Below, piece by piece: positions 23,089 to 37,480 of a stretch of DNA of 64,000 nt. The notes beneath the pieces were generated by a model. That model made no database searches, was not told where the DNA came from, and saw only the letters and a program-made list of their open reading frames with translations. A program made the position numbers and the translations under genes. Position 1 is the first letter of the stretch, and the number at the start of each line of letters is the position of its first letter. This stretch comes from Pipra filicauda (lineage: Eukaryota > Chordata > Aves > Passeriformes > Pipridae): positions 1,747,751 through 1,811,750 of the forward strand of contig NW_024104368.1 of assembly GCF_003945595.2 (NCBI RefSeq), read 5' to 3'.

Positions 23089-24936
23089 GCAGTTGCCAAA
23101 ATATGTTGCCAACAGGCCATTCTGTAACTGAGACCCAAGGCAGAAGAAGACAGCAGACAGTTTCTCTGGAAAATAAGACAGTAAACAAGCAAGAGAAGAA
23201 ACACAAACTAATTTCTTCTGTTATATTGCTGAGAAGTCTGTCTTTTGCACATAGCTTTCAAAAATTTAACAATTCCCTAATGAGAGAGGGAATTGTTTGT
23301 GAGCAGGAAAGCTCTAATATTACAAAAGGAACTGTTGGGAAAGGCATATGAAAACGCAGAGAAATGCCTCCAAATAGCAATGGCTGGTGAAATATTAGGA
23401 AATATTAGGGAAAGACAAGACAACAGCAATCACTGCTGTGGGGCACTGTGACAAGGGGTGCCAGCTGTGAAAAGCAGCATACATGACCATCCAAGGTGAA
23501 ACTGTCAGGACAAGGTTGCCAGGTAGTAAAGACAGAAGAAGCAGTGGGCAGCTGATGGAAGGATAAACAACCCAAGTCTTCAGTTAACAGGTAAGGTGTC
23601 AAGGTTGACATTGAGCCAGGACACTGTTTTAGGAGGCAACCACTGTACTTGTAATACACAGTGCCCCTTAGTAGAGTGGAAGCATTTCCTTGAAACTTCC
23701 AGGGAAAAAGGGTAAGTACAAACACACATGCCTCCCTTGAGGCATATAATATCCAGCAGGTTTGAAAACTAGCAATTGTGGTCATGTACTTAAACTGGAT
23801 AATCCTGCAGACATGTGAAGTCACCACTGAAGACACTGACCTCATCATGTCATGAAAGATGTGGTGGCCAACAGACAGTTTGGCTAAAGCAGCACTGGCC
23901 AAACAAAAGTTTGGAGAAAGCACTAAGTAATGAGTCTGGGAGCTTGGAGCTAAAACTTAGTTGCATTTATAGCTGTCTCACAAACTGTTCTTTTCATAGC
24001 TCATAGCCAAAAGGGATTCTTTTGGTCTATTTATTTGTTTTAAAAAACAATGGGACCCTCTCCTGTTACCCCGCATGTGGCATGTGAAACAAACATTGAA
24101 TAGAGTATTTAAAAATAAGCATTTTGAACAATATGTGTACTTTATTATGCCAAAACTGGCATTTCAGCAATGTGTTGATTTTAACATAGCAAAGGGGAGT
24201 ACCAAAGCACTCCGGATGTGTCTTTGGAAGCAACTTGACCAAAAACAATAAAGATTTCTAGAGGTCATTTTACCTCTGCCCTAAACAGCCTACCACTGCT
24301 TATGTTTACTGTGTTCAGTCTCCAGATGAGTTGCCTGTTTTCTCTCTGAAGACCTGCCTTCATCCTCAAAATAATTCAGAACTGTGGACAAACTATTTTC
24401 TTGGTTACTTTTTTTGCAGTGCTGTGGAAATCTATTGGGGTGAACATCTGTTTTAGAAAAAAGGATGAAATGTGACCTTGTCTGTCTTACTAAATTGTGC
24501 TTTGGTATCCCAGTCTTTTTCTGTGACTGCATTTCTTAACCTTGTTTCTCCCTGGCTACCCATCTCCATGTGGTTTTTCCTTGGAGATGGTATTGTGGAA
24601 TCAAAGCACTACCTCAGAAATTTCTGCAGCTGGGTTTTGAGAAAGGTTTTTTTGGTGACATATACAGTGAAATAAAAATCATGTATTACTGACGGGGATT
24701 TTTTTTTACCTGGTGGCACCAGGAGATGTTTGCAGAGACTGACAGTGTCTGAATACTTATCTTTTACTGCAGGTATGGCCTTGAAAAGTCTTGATTTTGT
24801 GTCAGCTTTGATTAAACATGGCTTGTCTCTCTTACATGAGACTTTGTGACAGGTTTTCTGTCTTCCCAGCATGCTTGTTGTAGGTGTTCTCAAAAACTGG
24901 TGTCTCTCATCATCCCTTCCCTTATTCTTATTGGTA

Positions 24937-25159
24937 ACATGGATGAAAACATCCCTCTTTTATTTTGCAAGGCACTAAGGAAAACACTCATATTCTGCTT
25001 AATGCTTACACATGGATGAAAACATCCCTATCCTTTTATTTTGCAAGGCACTCTCAGTCCTTTGCTTCTCATATGTTTTGCTATACAGATGGAAAGATCA
25101 TATAGTATCCTACAGGGAACAAATCTCAGTCCTTTGCTTCCAGCATGTTTTCTTGCTAT
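24937..25159. repeat. Two interlocking local direct duplications
   Basis: Unit A, starting ACATGGATGAAAACATCCCT and ending TTTTGCAAGGCACT, is at 24937-24976 and 25010-25052. Unit C, starting CTCAGTCCTTTGCTTC and ending GCTAT, is at 25053-25084 and 25125-25159. The second A copy directly abuts the first C copy. The copies differ by small indels and a few substitutions. No mobile-element signature is visible. Confidence 0.9.
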
Positions 25160-25430
25160 GTTCCCATATAACTCTTTTCCTCTGTTCAGGAAAGACCAAT
25201 GCTGAGGACAAGATCTCCCATCAGCTTTTCTTTAACAGTTAAACTCATCAAAGCAATTTCCCAGAAAAGTGCTAACAAAACAAAATGATGACCTACGTGT
25301 GGGATCATGATAGCAATAGTCACAGTCAGATAGTTTACTGTACATGAACATTTTCATATTTGCTCTTCCCTTCAATAAAAGCTTTAGGAAACATCATGAG
25401 CAGAAAAAGCATTGAAAGTTTAGCCGAGCT

Positions 25431-25463
25431 AAGTTAAGTTTAGTTTAGTTTAGTTTAGTTTAG
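25431..25463. repeat. (TTTAG)n pentanucleotide repeat
   Basis: About six consecutive AGTTT units with one variant at the left end. It is a short microsatellite and not the TTAGGG vertebrate telomere unit. Confidence 0.9.
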
Positions 25464-28400
25464 CATCAAAAAGGCTGTATAACTCTGATGAGCCTCTGTG
25501 ACCATCTCAGTAAGAAGTTGGTACCCTAGGGGGCATTTTGCCTGAAAGCCTGCAAGAAGGAAACAGTTATGTTGTGTCTTCAGTAATGCCCTGCTGAACA
25601 GCAGCTTTTCGCAACTCCATGGCATCTTGATGACCTGCCTCTCTTGGCATGCTGGACCCCATGCTTTCACTCTGGCTTGCCCAGATGTCCTGAGGAATGC
25701 TTGCATGAGTGCCCTCCTGGCTACAGGAGGAGTCCTGTGCTCAAACACGCAGGAGGGCAATACTTGCAGGAGTTGCACACACAGTGAGCAAGAGCATTGT
25801 CCCACCAGTTGGTCATCTTCAGATGGAACCCATGTTTCTCCGCATTTTTGGCAGACACTTCCCCTGCTTTGCAGACAGTATTGGAAAGATGGTAAACAGC
25901 CCACTCTCCAAGTGTTCAAATACCTGGCAGGACTAGTCCCCAGTGATGTCCTAGAGATGCTAGTTGAGCAAGAGAAGCCAAAAAGCCAAGAAGACCAAGA
26001 AGCCTTGCCCTTCCCTCCTTCATTTAAACTTTAGGTTTTGCACAGCTTAAAGGGTAGGCACCAGCCCACCACCCAGCAGCAATCTGCATTGCTTTACTGA
26101 CTGCATTGGAGCTCAGGTGCAGACCAAGGGTCTAGCCTTTGTTTTTCTGTTACTGTATGAACTTATTCAGAATGTTGACTTTAATAGCTGAAGAATGGAT
26201 TGATACATGTCCATCTGCCCACTACAGATTAAAAAAGCAAACCATAAAAATACAGCCTGGTCTTGCTGAAGTCAATGCACAGAAAACCTTGCATCAAATA
26301 CATTAAGGAAGCAGTTAGGCTGACAAAAAACCCATTTTGTTCAGATGAAAGTTGGGTCTAGCAGTCTGATTTTGACTCAAAGGATGCATTTAAACTGAAA
26401 AATTACTTTTTCCTTTGAGCTTACACCTTAATATTTCCCACCTTAAAAAAAAAGAATGGAATTAATAAACTTTGCAATATGGGGAATTCAGATTTTGATA
26501 CTTTTTTCTGCAAGAAATACAGACATATGAGAAAACAGGGATATAAGCACAAGTTAAACCTTGGAGAAGTGATACCAACCTGCTTCCTGCTCCTGATAAC
26601 CGAGATGTAGGAAGGAATTTGTTCCTTACACAGATGATGTTTTTCAGGAGCTTTCCGCGTGGACTTGGATTGCTTGCTGGGCAGGGATTACCAGCATTTT
26701 GCATCACTTCTTAGTGGTTATGGACTGATGACTTTCAGGACATGATGTAAAATGCCATTGCTCTTTCCTCAGGCTACTAGAGAATAGGAAAGATAGATTG
26801 ATGACTGTTGTTGGATGTGTTTAGACATCTCCTGTTTATCTTTCTAGCTACTTTTTTTTTCTCGTTATGAAGATAGCAGCAAAATTGTTGGTTTAAATGT
26901 CTGTCTGGAGCAGCTAGAGGTAAGGGCTTTCCCCAGTAGTGTGTCAATACAAGCAACGAAATAATAAATATCCAATTTTGGCTCAGGACTATGATGCACA
27001 AAAGAAAAGTAAAAACGACGCCATATGCCAGTCATTCAATCTGATCATTCAACCCAGACTTTCAGTTTTACCTAAAGACACCTTTGTTTGTCTATTTAAG
27101 TCACCATTCCAAAAATTAAATGGGTGAGAGGGCTGATAATTGACTTTGTCTCTCTGCCTCTGTGAGCTGCCTAGAGTGGCCCAATGGCCAAATTGCTTGT
27201 AAACTCATGTATTTGTGAGAGCTGTCCCAGTAGGTTGCAAGACTTTAATTTAATCTCAGTTCCAGCCGGATAACTAATAGAAAGTGATCAGCCAGTTAAA
27301 GATGTTTAAGCATGTGGACTACCATGAAGTTATTTACAGCTATGTGGCACTGAGCTTTCTGCCCTGGCATTTAACTCTCCAAATGTTCACTGTCCAAATC
27401 ATCTGACTGCAGCAGATGGGTAAAACTGCCTCAGTAGGACCGTGCCCATCAATGACTCTGAAAAGCAACCTAATCAAAACTGTCTGCTTTTGATCATTTT
27501 GGTTAGGGCCAGCCTACTTAACTCTGCTTGCTACATTGTCTCGTTTCAGAAGTATGAGAGGCAGAACATACATGTGGTGGGACTTCATCCATTATAAAAA
27601 ATATTCTTCTATAACCCTCAAAACAGCTCCATGAGTGCAAGCAATAGTGTACAGGTGGCAACAGACACACATACAAATACGTTATATGGAACTGCTCTGC
27701 AAGTCATCCATAGCAGCCTGCCTCTTCCCATTGCCCCCATTTTTGTAGATATTTGATGCTGACCATTACATCGAGACTTTGCTTCTGAGACAAAAACACC
27801 TTCCCTCAAATGGTGCTGTTCTAGTCATGATCAAACATGAAACCATGCAGATATGTCAGTTCCTTAAAATATCACCCCTCGGTCCCCAAATGGAGGATAG
27901 AAAATTTCTTTTGTTCAGCAAGGCAATACTAACATCTCATTGTATGACACAGCACAAGCCCTACACCAAATCTGCACTGCTGCTGCACAGTGATGGACAC
28001 CATTTAAAACAATTTTTCTGTTTTCTTACATACTGTCAGCTAGCCATTCAGCAGCACAGAGGTTTGCACCAGGCTCAGAGGTTTTAGCTCTCCCCAATAT
28101 AATTGTGGTAGATCAGCTGTAGTGACTTGGCAACCTCTTCAGCTTTCTCCTTGAAATCAATTCTTCAGAAAACACACTCCTGACTCAATGAGAACACGAA
28201 ACCACATCCTGTGGCTATTTGACCTGGTAATTAGCAAGTACCTCTGTGAGGAATGATCGAAATACTTGTTTTCAAGAACAAGGGATAAACCTCCACGCTG
28301 GTTAGTGAATAAAAAGGAAGTTGACAGATAAGATGCTGTTAGGAAAAGGTGAAGATAAACTCTTCCTTTGAAGACTTGAGCTAGGAGCAAGCTTGAGATT

Positions 28401-31074
28401 TGAACAAAAAGTGATGTAGGAAAAGAGAAGGTAATCTACAGAGAGGATTTGTTTTAGTTTTAATATTTTAAATTCCTTCCATACGTGAAGAAAGGTGGGG
28501 ACTTCTTCTGAAGGGGAAAAAGGTTACACCCAGGAACAATCCATAAGGGATACGAATACCTAAGAAATTACTGGTGTAAATGTAGAAAAGGCCAAGTTAA
28601 AAGAAAAAAAAAATATTTGTCTGTGTGAGATCCTTATGGGGTTTAAAATACAAGTTTGGAGAAAATATTTCATTGCCACCCAGGGAGTCTTATCTTCATC
28701 TTCAAGTGCCCTCCTTCCCCATCCACAATTCTTACAAAGTACATGCCTGCATTTGCATTTTTTTTTTTTTTAGATGTGCAGCTCAGCCTCTTCCAAGTCC
28801 CACAGACAAATTCCAAGCATTGTACAGCAGTTGAATGCAGTGCTTCTATTAAACTCTGCACCATGGGCTCCTCATCCCCCATGGGGAGTTTAATATATGG
28901 TTTCAATTCCAAAACAGCATTCCTCTAGGGACATCTTCTGCCTTTATTTATGCAGCCCAGGAGATGATACAGCTATTGAAAGCAGCTTTAATAGAAAAAA
29001 AGAGAAAGAATATTTTGAATTCAAAACTAAACAATTAATTGGACACTTTTGAGAACAGGTATATTACACCCTCATCATAGGTATTGGGAGCTGCTAGACT
29101 TTAAATCTGATAAATAGGATGTCCTTGTATTCTTTAACCATCCTCCAGGGAAAGTAGTTTGTAAAATAGCAAAATTGCTCAGGCACAAATATTTATCACA
29201 GATCCAATAAGATTTTATGTGCCTTGTAACTACAATATTACATGTTTTATGCTCCTTCAATCTTTGCTTTTAGAGTACATCCAGTTTCTTCAGTACAGAT
29301 AATTTCACAACCAGTGGAGATCTGTAAACAATATTTTGTTACAGCCCCATGAATACTAGGTGTCATTATTTCCCCTGTAGTTTCAGGGAAGCTTTATTCT
29401 TCCTGAACACACATTGTTCATGTTCTAAAAATGCTTGATATAGAAGGCATAATTATTTTTATTTTATGGGATTTGTCAGGTTTACACAGTTTTCAGTCCA
29501 TTAGAGGTTAGCCACCATTATAATTTCAAGTACCTGGCTAGTTCATGTTTTTCAGTAGGTGCTGCTTTGTAGAACAGAACATCTTGTGCTTTAAAAATAC
29601 AGCACAGTGTCACAAACGGCATGCATAAGGGTACACTCCATCCTGCCCCTGATATAAAGGTAGTTAATGGAGGTATTACATATCTCAGCTTTAGGTGTAA
29701 GGCTGCCCAGGAGCCAGGTTGCTCCATGCAAATCAGTGCAAATCACTCAGTGCTATCTAGGAAACATAACCTGACTACTAGTACAGCTGTTGGAGTTAGG
29801 ATTCACAGATCCTGGCTCCAGTCTTTGCTGGGGCACAGAGGTTTTACATTCACCATGATGAAGCTGAATCCCCACAGAAAGCAGCCTCAGCTCTATAAAG
29901 CTACTGAGAGTTCGTGCGGCATTTCCACCCTGAATGCAAGCTGCGGGTATCTGAAAAGAGCAGTGCAGCAACCACTGCTGGACCATTCCTTTCTTTCTGC
30001 TATGTTAGCATGAAGAAGGACCTGGAGATTGGAATTACTTAGACTGTAAAATGCAACCAGTGCATTCAGGGCAGTAGGGTAGGAGAAGGAAGCAATTGCT
30101 GAAGCAGCCCTGCTGCTGGCTGTCTAGCATGGGCTAACATGGGCACATTCACTCACCTGCTAAGGAAACTGCTGCATCCCTTCTAGCACAGTGGGGGCCA
30201 AATTGCCCTCTTCTTCCCTGCTTTTTTCCTTAGAGTTTTATACCTTCGTTAAGACTGTATTACTCGTTTTGAGTCCTTGGACTTGCTGAATATCTTTTTC
30301 TCTCATCTTGCATGTCATTTACCTCATGGACTTTACCACATCTTAATGACAATAACTGAAATTGGGCAAGGTCACACAGCTGCACTGCTTCACATGGAGC
30401 CTTGGAGCAGCCAGCTGAAACCTGGACTGAGGGTTGGATAGGTACACTGCTTGTTTTATCCGTGCAAACTCAGTCAACATCATCTGTGTTTCAGTGATAG
30501 CTGTATTAGCTTCTTCCATGGCTCCTATGCTGCTTTGGCAGACAATTGTATAGAGCTCTCCCCCACTTCTGCTAGGAACAGAGGTATTTTCAGTTCAAAC
30601 GACCTTTGTTTTATAACAAGGAAATAGCAAGTAGCATTTGCTTAGGTGAAGGTATCTTAACTGCCTCTGACAGGCTGTGCTGAGCAGATCATAAATAGGC
30701 CTGCCACAGCCTGTAGGCAAAGGCACCATCTCTATCTGACAAAGAGTCAGGATACAAACCAAGCCAAAGCTGAGGCAGGCAATGCATTACCCTGCTGTTG
30801 GTGGAAGCAAAGCACTACAGGGCCTTGACAGATGTACAAAACTTGCTACAGAGCTGAAAAGCATCCCTGCTCTGGTAGTGCACACAGCAGCCTCAGGGTC
30901 CTGCTCCCAGCCCCATAGCAAGAGATATTTTTCCTAAATGTATGTTTGACTTTCATGAGAAGCAAGTATGGCTTTTGAACAGTGGTCAGCATGCCTGGAT
31001 AGCAGGGTGCCCCGACACAGCAATCTGCAACGTATCTAAACATCTTATGGAGACATTCTGTATTATTATTTAAA

Positions 31075-31195
31075 AAGATGGCATATTCAGGGTAATTCTA
31101 AATAGTTTACAGACATTAATTCCCTTGCGTAGCATCCATTATAATGCAGGCTATTATAATAAATAAGTGGCGTAATTATCGGACTAATTGTCCAA
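31075..31195. promoter_or_regulatory. Possible conserved non-coding element, homeobox-motif rich
   Basis: Complex AT-rich sequence with TAATTA at 31173-31178, CTAATTG just after it, ATTAAT upstream and two TTATAAT-like strings. Clusters of TAAT cores are common in vertebrate developmental enhancers, but single motifs are frequent by chance in AT-rich DNA. Confidence 0.22.
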
Positions 31196-34100
31196 AACCC
31201 TAAAACAGTCATTTGAATTAATGTTTCTGCTACTGTTTAAGCCATCATGCTCTGTCTGGAAGTCCAGGAGCTCCTCAGCAGAGGAGACACCACAGCTTCT
31301 TTTGTTTTGGTCTTTTCCCTCAGGCCTACCTTCTCAGCACACCTTTCCCCTTTCCACCTTTCACCATGTCTGTTCTACCTCAGAACCCATGCTTCAAAAG
31401 CGTTTGTCGGGCATCAATAACTCAGCAGCAGCATTGTCTGCAGCAAGGGCATTTATTCTTATGGTCTTCTGCCTCCCACATACCCCAGTATGTTCTCCAT
31501 GGTTCTGTCTTCCTCAGCAGAGGGAAGAGGCAGCCATTTCAAGCCAAGGAAAACTGATGGTATGGCTGTCCTCTAATCTGAGATGGGTAGAAAGAAAAAG
31601 CAAGTTTTTTTACCCTATTTTTATGACAATAATCACTGGGCAGTGCAGTTGTTATTTTGGTGTATGTTGCTGGAAGAACATGTATTGAATGGCTCAGAGG
31701 ATAGTGATTTTTTTTATTGTAGAGAGATCCAGCATTAAGACAAACAAAGCACTTTCATCTTCCATGGAACTTGAATGCTGTCTTCTCCTAAGCGTGCCCA
31801 ACAAGGCCATATTAACTTGTAAAGAAGGCATAAGATGTTAAGTCTTCAAATTTACGAGAAGTTGGACAACAAAATAGGAAGGGAGAGAGGGAGGAGAGAA
31901 CAAAATGTAGAAGTGTCCTGCTGAAAGGCTTGGCAACCTACCATAGCTACACGTAAGTAGAGGAGATAAGGAAGAGGAACAGGCTTTAAATTGGAGGGGC
32001 CACATAGCTGCAGATATCCTGAATTTTTCATCAGATGCTGTCACTTGGTGAAGAAGATTGATGCTCCTAAGATTCTTGCACAAATGTTGTTTAAGGAGAC
32101 AGTGAGAGACAGATTAGAGAGATTAGAGGTACTTTCCGCTCAGCATTTCTGTGGTTTAGAGGGCTGGATCACAAAGGACCAAAGGCCTTTAGTCATATGC
32201 AGGTATGTGAGTGAAGGATGATGATAGAAGTGGTACAGGATGGAGAACAAATAGGTGGATAGTTTTTCCAAGCAAAGAAAAAAAACCCAGAGCAGCCATG
32301 GAAACTTTTTGCAAGCTTTCTCCTGTTTTCAGGCATGTCTAGAGGCGACCTTTTATGCTATCTATTTAAAGATAGCAAAATACTCTTAAATTGTCAGTAG
32401 ATGAGCAATTGTGGAGGTACTCAGCTTCCTGTCTGATGTCAGCTGGCAAGAATTGCTCACCTTCCCCCTCCCTACTAAAATTAGTCATGAAACTCCTAGT
32501 GACTTCAATGAAGTAGTCTCTGTCTTCAAATACTTGAAAGCCTCCATCCTTAAACATGTTGGTAAACTTAAATAGGTATGTGTAGGCCTTCTTAAGGGGG
32601 CCAAAAAATGATAGAAAGGAAAATTTCAAGTTTAAAAAGTGTGTTTTTAAAGAAAATATAAGTAAAATAAATATTATTTCTTTCCTGTAGGGAAAAAAAG
32701 TCTTAGAACTCTCTCTGTCCATCCACTGCTTTTTATTCTAATCTTCAAAGCAGTGTCCCCTAGCATCCACACACACATAGAATGAACACTTTATGTTAAT
32801 ATTGCCACTGGACCCCTTGGATAAATTCATGTGAAAATAGCAGTCTTCTGTTGGAAAGGTTCTGTGGAAAATTATGATATTTTCCAAACCCTTTATTTAG
32901 ACAGGAGGAAAACACCAAAAGACTGCCCCAGCAGCTTCCATCTATGCCATCTAGTCCATCCATGCCACCTACAGAGGTGACCCTGCAGTTGACAGGTCAG
33001 ATACATGTTAACTCAAAGATGCTTCTAGTGCGACCTCAGTGTTACTACTTGCAAAAGCAAATGGGTTTGGAAAAGCAGATGAGATTATTGATCCATCAAA
33101 TTCAATTCACTGCAAATCTGAGGAGCTGAACCTTGATTGCTCCTGTGTATGATGCCTTCTTCAGGCCTGCCAGCTGATGTAGACTAGACACAGCCTATAC
33201 GTACTGACTGGCATGCTAGCAAATGAAGATCATATTCCAGCAGTGTTTTCCAAGGGAAGGAAAAATGCAGAGCTGATTTCCGTTTCTCTTCATCTCTGAT
33301 GTTTCAATAACATACGCATTCATGTAGCCAAGCCCTCTAGTGTGTCATTGGGCAGAAAATCAAGACTGAGAGGTTTTGCAAAGCCTGTTTTCACCATTAT
33401 GTTCCTTCTTCAACACAGACATGAAAATGGCCAAGTTGAAACTGAAGACTTCAGAGGAATTCCCAGGTCAAAAGAGTCAAGTCTTTGTATTAAAACAAAA
33501 CCCCATCATGAGTGTTAACAGTAATGCTTTATTTATATAGGCCTCCTCAAAGAAAAAAAATCTCAAAAACCTATAAACTCAAAACTTCAATCCCATGCTT
33601 AAAATAATTTGTTTCTGTTACCCAGAGCGAAAGAACATATTTATGCATTTTCTACTGAAAAGAAAAAGCATGCTAACATACAGTATAAGGCTTTGGGTAT
33701 CACACTGACTGTTGTCACTGTTGCTGTCTCCATCTAGGTATAGAAATCTTCACTCTAAATATCTTTGCTATCTCTACTAAGGTTTGTTAACATTTCCTGG
33801 TATAATACCTGAATTTTCTTTAGAACTTGTTCTTATTTACAGGATTGGGTTCTGTTTGTATTTTTGCAAAAAATACATTTTTGATGAGATAAAGGGTTTC
33901 AGTAGGGTCTCAGAGCAGCAGAGGCATGGAACTAACAGCAAAGATCACTGCTCACCCTGCTTGTATTTTTAGCAGTTTAGATTTGGTCCGACAGCACATA
34001 ATGCTGTTGTTCCCAGCTCCTTGGCTGACTGCTTGACCTGTTTTCTAACCAAAGTAACCTTCCCGTGTCTCTCTCAAGCTGAACAGCAAGGACAGTATGG

Positions 34101-37059
34101 TCTCTGCCACCTATGCACACCTTGTGATCCATTTTATTAGGCATATACATTGTAATCTGATGTCTAAATACTTAGTGCAGAGATTTAACCACAAACTGCT
34201 CATATTTTTCAATATAGACCAGCCTCAAGAGGACTTATGTGGAGATATTATAAATACCACATTCCTAATTTTCGTGCCGTTAGGGGCAAACTACCACCAG
34301 TCACTTTTGCTATTGGCTTGTGATACTGGTGGATTGCACTGGTGATTCACCAAGTGGTATTTGGCTGCATTTGCCAGCCATTTTACATTGAAATTTCTAT
34401 CATCTTTGTTCTTCGGAGGCAGAGACTTAGACCAGTGTGCTTCCTGGACTGCACATGTGAACATCTTTGAACAAGTTCAGCCTGTACATAAGGTCATAAG
34501 CAACCTCCTTTCTCTGCACGATGGGAGCATGGCAGAGAAACTCATCGGTTTCCCCACACTTTTGGGTTATTTTAGGATGATTTCGCCTTTTTTTTTTCTA
34601 TTCTTTTTGCCTCTCCCATTTTACTGGAAGTCAGAATACTGTGGGGAAGGCTGGGGATTGAGGCTGAAGCCAGAACAAACCAAAAGGACAAATAGCAGTG
34701 AGTTGGGGTAGATGAGAGGACTAACTGTCAAGGCAGGCGATTGCTGTAGCTTTCATAGGTAAGGCTAATAGAAGCAGCATCAAAACTGTTAAGCTGAACA
34801 TTATTCATTTTTATATGCTGCTAGTAGTTACACTGACCCCTCCTCATCACCTTCTATATTTTTAATACCTTCTGGCAATGTGGTAACTCCTGATAACTAC
34901 CTCAACCTCTGCAGACTGGAAAAAACAATAGTCATATTATGAAAGCATTACACAGTTTTCAACAGGCATTGATAAAAATAAGGTGCTTACAAAAAAAAAC
35001 AAAGAGAGATATTAAGATGTTTCTGACATTTTCTCCTAGGAAAGCAGAATTCCTTTAACAGGAGAGGAATTTCCACTTCACAAACTCCCTGAGCCTGCAA
35101 GAACTTCACTGCAACATTGGATATTGTAGGCTCAGATGCCTCAGCCTAAACAAATAAATGACAATATTGGATAGACCTGTCAAAGAATCATAGCTCTCAG
35201 GGAAAAATCCAGTGTCTCAGATAATAAATCACAGGAAAAAATATTAAAAATAAATAAGGACAATATTGCACCTTTACTCTTCTGCTTTCTTACTATCCCA
35301 AGAAAACCAGGAGAAAGTTATCCCTTATGCAGTTTTGAAAAATGATTTGAGGCAGCAATGGCACCCAGAGTTTTTAATCAGCAATGTACTCCATGGAGCA
35401 TTGCAAAGGTGAATGCTATAGACCACAAGTTTTTGCTCAGATAATTCACTGTTGCTCTACTCAATTTTTATCCTGTGTATACCTATTGATTTCAGCGTAA
35501 AACTGGAATACGACAAGGATGATTCAGACCCACTGCCTTAGTTTTGGAGGAGATGGCATGGAGACAACTAGGAACAGTAGAAATTCACTTATTTAAACTC
35601 CTTCTGTCCTTGGAGAAAAAAAGTTGACTGAAAAATAAGACTCCTTCTGAAGAGCTCTGATCAGCAGCAAAGCTTAATGGCTGAAAAAACATACCTTTGG
35701 TAAAGAGATTAAATGCAGCCTTTAGAAGAAAGAGTGCCTCCTCCTCTCAGACATGATGGTATGGCACAAACACAGCAAGATGATGGCAGGAACCTGACAT
35801 TTTAAGTGTCGAAATTGGGGTGGTTTTGAAGCTGAAGTTGGCATTAAGAGGCTCTGCAGCTTCAGCATTTTAGGATTTCTAAGAAGTTGATGAAAGAGGA
35901 TTTGAGAACATGTGTTTCACTTCACTGTTGCCCTTCATTACATTGCATTAATTCAAGACTGCCACTAGTCACTCTCAGAAGTACCAATAGAAAAATATTT
36001 TCTATTTTTTGCATGGAAAATAATTCTTCCTTGAGAAAAGCTCAGAAAGACCGTTTCTTACCCCTGCCCCTCTCTAGTGCTGCGTGTATACTACTTCACA
36101 GGGTAGCAGAGCAACTTCTCTTAATTCCTGCCATCTCTTGAACCTAAAGAACTAATGATCTCTCTAATCTCCTCTTGTGAGATAGTCTTTTGAACAGAAT
36201 TAAGCCAGAGTAACTAAAGGTCTTATATTCCTCAGAGGGTTTTACCCTATGAGGAATGAGCTATTGCAGACTGCCTGAAAGAGACATTAATGCATAAACC
36301 CCACAAACAAAGGCATCAAACTGCATGAAAGCACAGACAGCAAGAAACTGCTTTGAAGCTCCAGCAGCTTGACAGCAGAAAAAAAATTTTGAAGTGACAT
36401 CCCTGTTCCCTGGTATGGCCTGCAGAGGAGAGGCATTGAAGAGTTCTTGGCATTAGCACCACCTGTGTCTTACTGAGATAAGGAGTTTCATCCTGATTTG
36501 GGGAAAGGAGAATTAGAATACAGCTACACTCAGCAGGAGTAGGTGCCTTCCAGTCTTAGTTGAAAAGTCAGCCTAGTTTTTCCAGTGGAAGCGTGACCTG
36601 CCTGTTTCCCTGCACACCAGTTCTTCTCTGTGTGGCAATATATCACCTTATCAACAGGAGACAAAAAGGGGAAGCAGAGGAGCTGCAGGAGGAGTCCTCC
36701 TGTGGTCCTATAAGAAAGGAGTAGGATAGAGGCTGAGCACCTCTTCTCACATGCCCTAGGACCCCCAGTGCAGTCACGATGGTGGGAGTACAGCGGTGGG
36801 AAGGAATGAAAAGTGGGTTAATGAGGAACCCGCAAACCTCTTGCCTCCTCTTATGCTCCTTTGTTATGCCTTGCATCCTTTCCATTTCCTCTGGGCTTAA
36901 AAAAAGTCCATAAAACCAAACTTGAATCGTTGTACTCCTCTCTCCCACCTTTTTGTTTGTTTTATTTTGCTCGTTTGTTTTTTTGCTAGCTGTTCTGCCC
37001 CACTGTAAAAAAAAAAGAAAAAAATTAACTAGCAACATATTTAACCACACTGATAAGAT

Positions 37060-37480
37060 TTAACACCTGGATCACTCTGCAAGCTCACATGAAATGTCTG
37101 TCCACTATTTCGCATAAAATAAAATGCGCATTTTGTTTAGTTGGGGCAGGAGGTTACATAATAATGCATTAGACCAAGAAATCTTGCATGTCGCAGAACA
37201 ACATTCCTTGTGAAGGCTGCTGCAAAATATGCTGAAAAAAAAAGACTGGGATAATCTAATCTAGAGTTCAATTTACTACCCCTTAACAGGACACCGTGTA
37301 CAGACAGACCCGCAGAGAAAACCACACGTGCAGGTTTTTAACCAATGACTGATGCAGTAAAATGATTTCATTTAGTCTGCAAAGAATGAGAATTAATTCA
37401 GGTTGCATTAGGCAGGTTCTGTGGGCGTTGCATATGCAGCTACTACACCTCAGCTGACTCGTGGTATCTTCATGAGCTGC
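37060..37480. promoter_or_regulatory. Possible conserved non-coding element
   Basis: Non-repetitive segment with scattered CpGs (TTTCGCATAAAAT, AATGCGCATTTTG, CATGTCGCAG) and TAAT-type cores, lacking any coding or repeat signature. Its regulatory role is inference from sequence texture. Confidence 0.17.

Noticed and set aside
23405..23923. 172-codon minus-strand open frame, and the 171-codon frame at 22183-22698, as possible genes
   Set aside because: No recognisable domain, no coding-like composition, no start context or neighbours. By rough estimate, one or so frames this long are expected by chance in 64 kb of AT-rich sequence read in six frames.
25431..25463. Interstitial telomere repeat
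   Set aside because: The unit is TTTAG, not TTAGGG, and the array has only about six units.
30360..30430. Second MIR relic, antisense (GGGCAAGGTCACACAGCTGC)
   Set aside because: Only one 20-base segment resembles the MIR core. The flanks do not follow the family order, so support is too thin.
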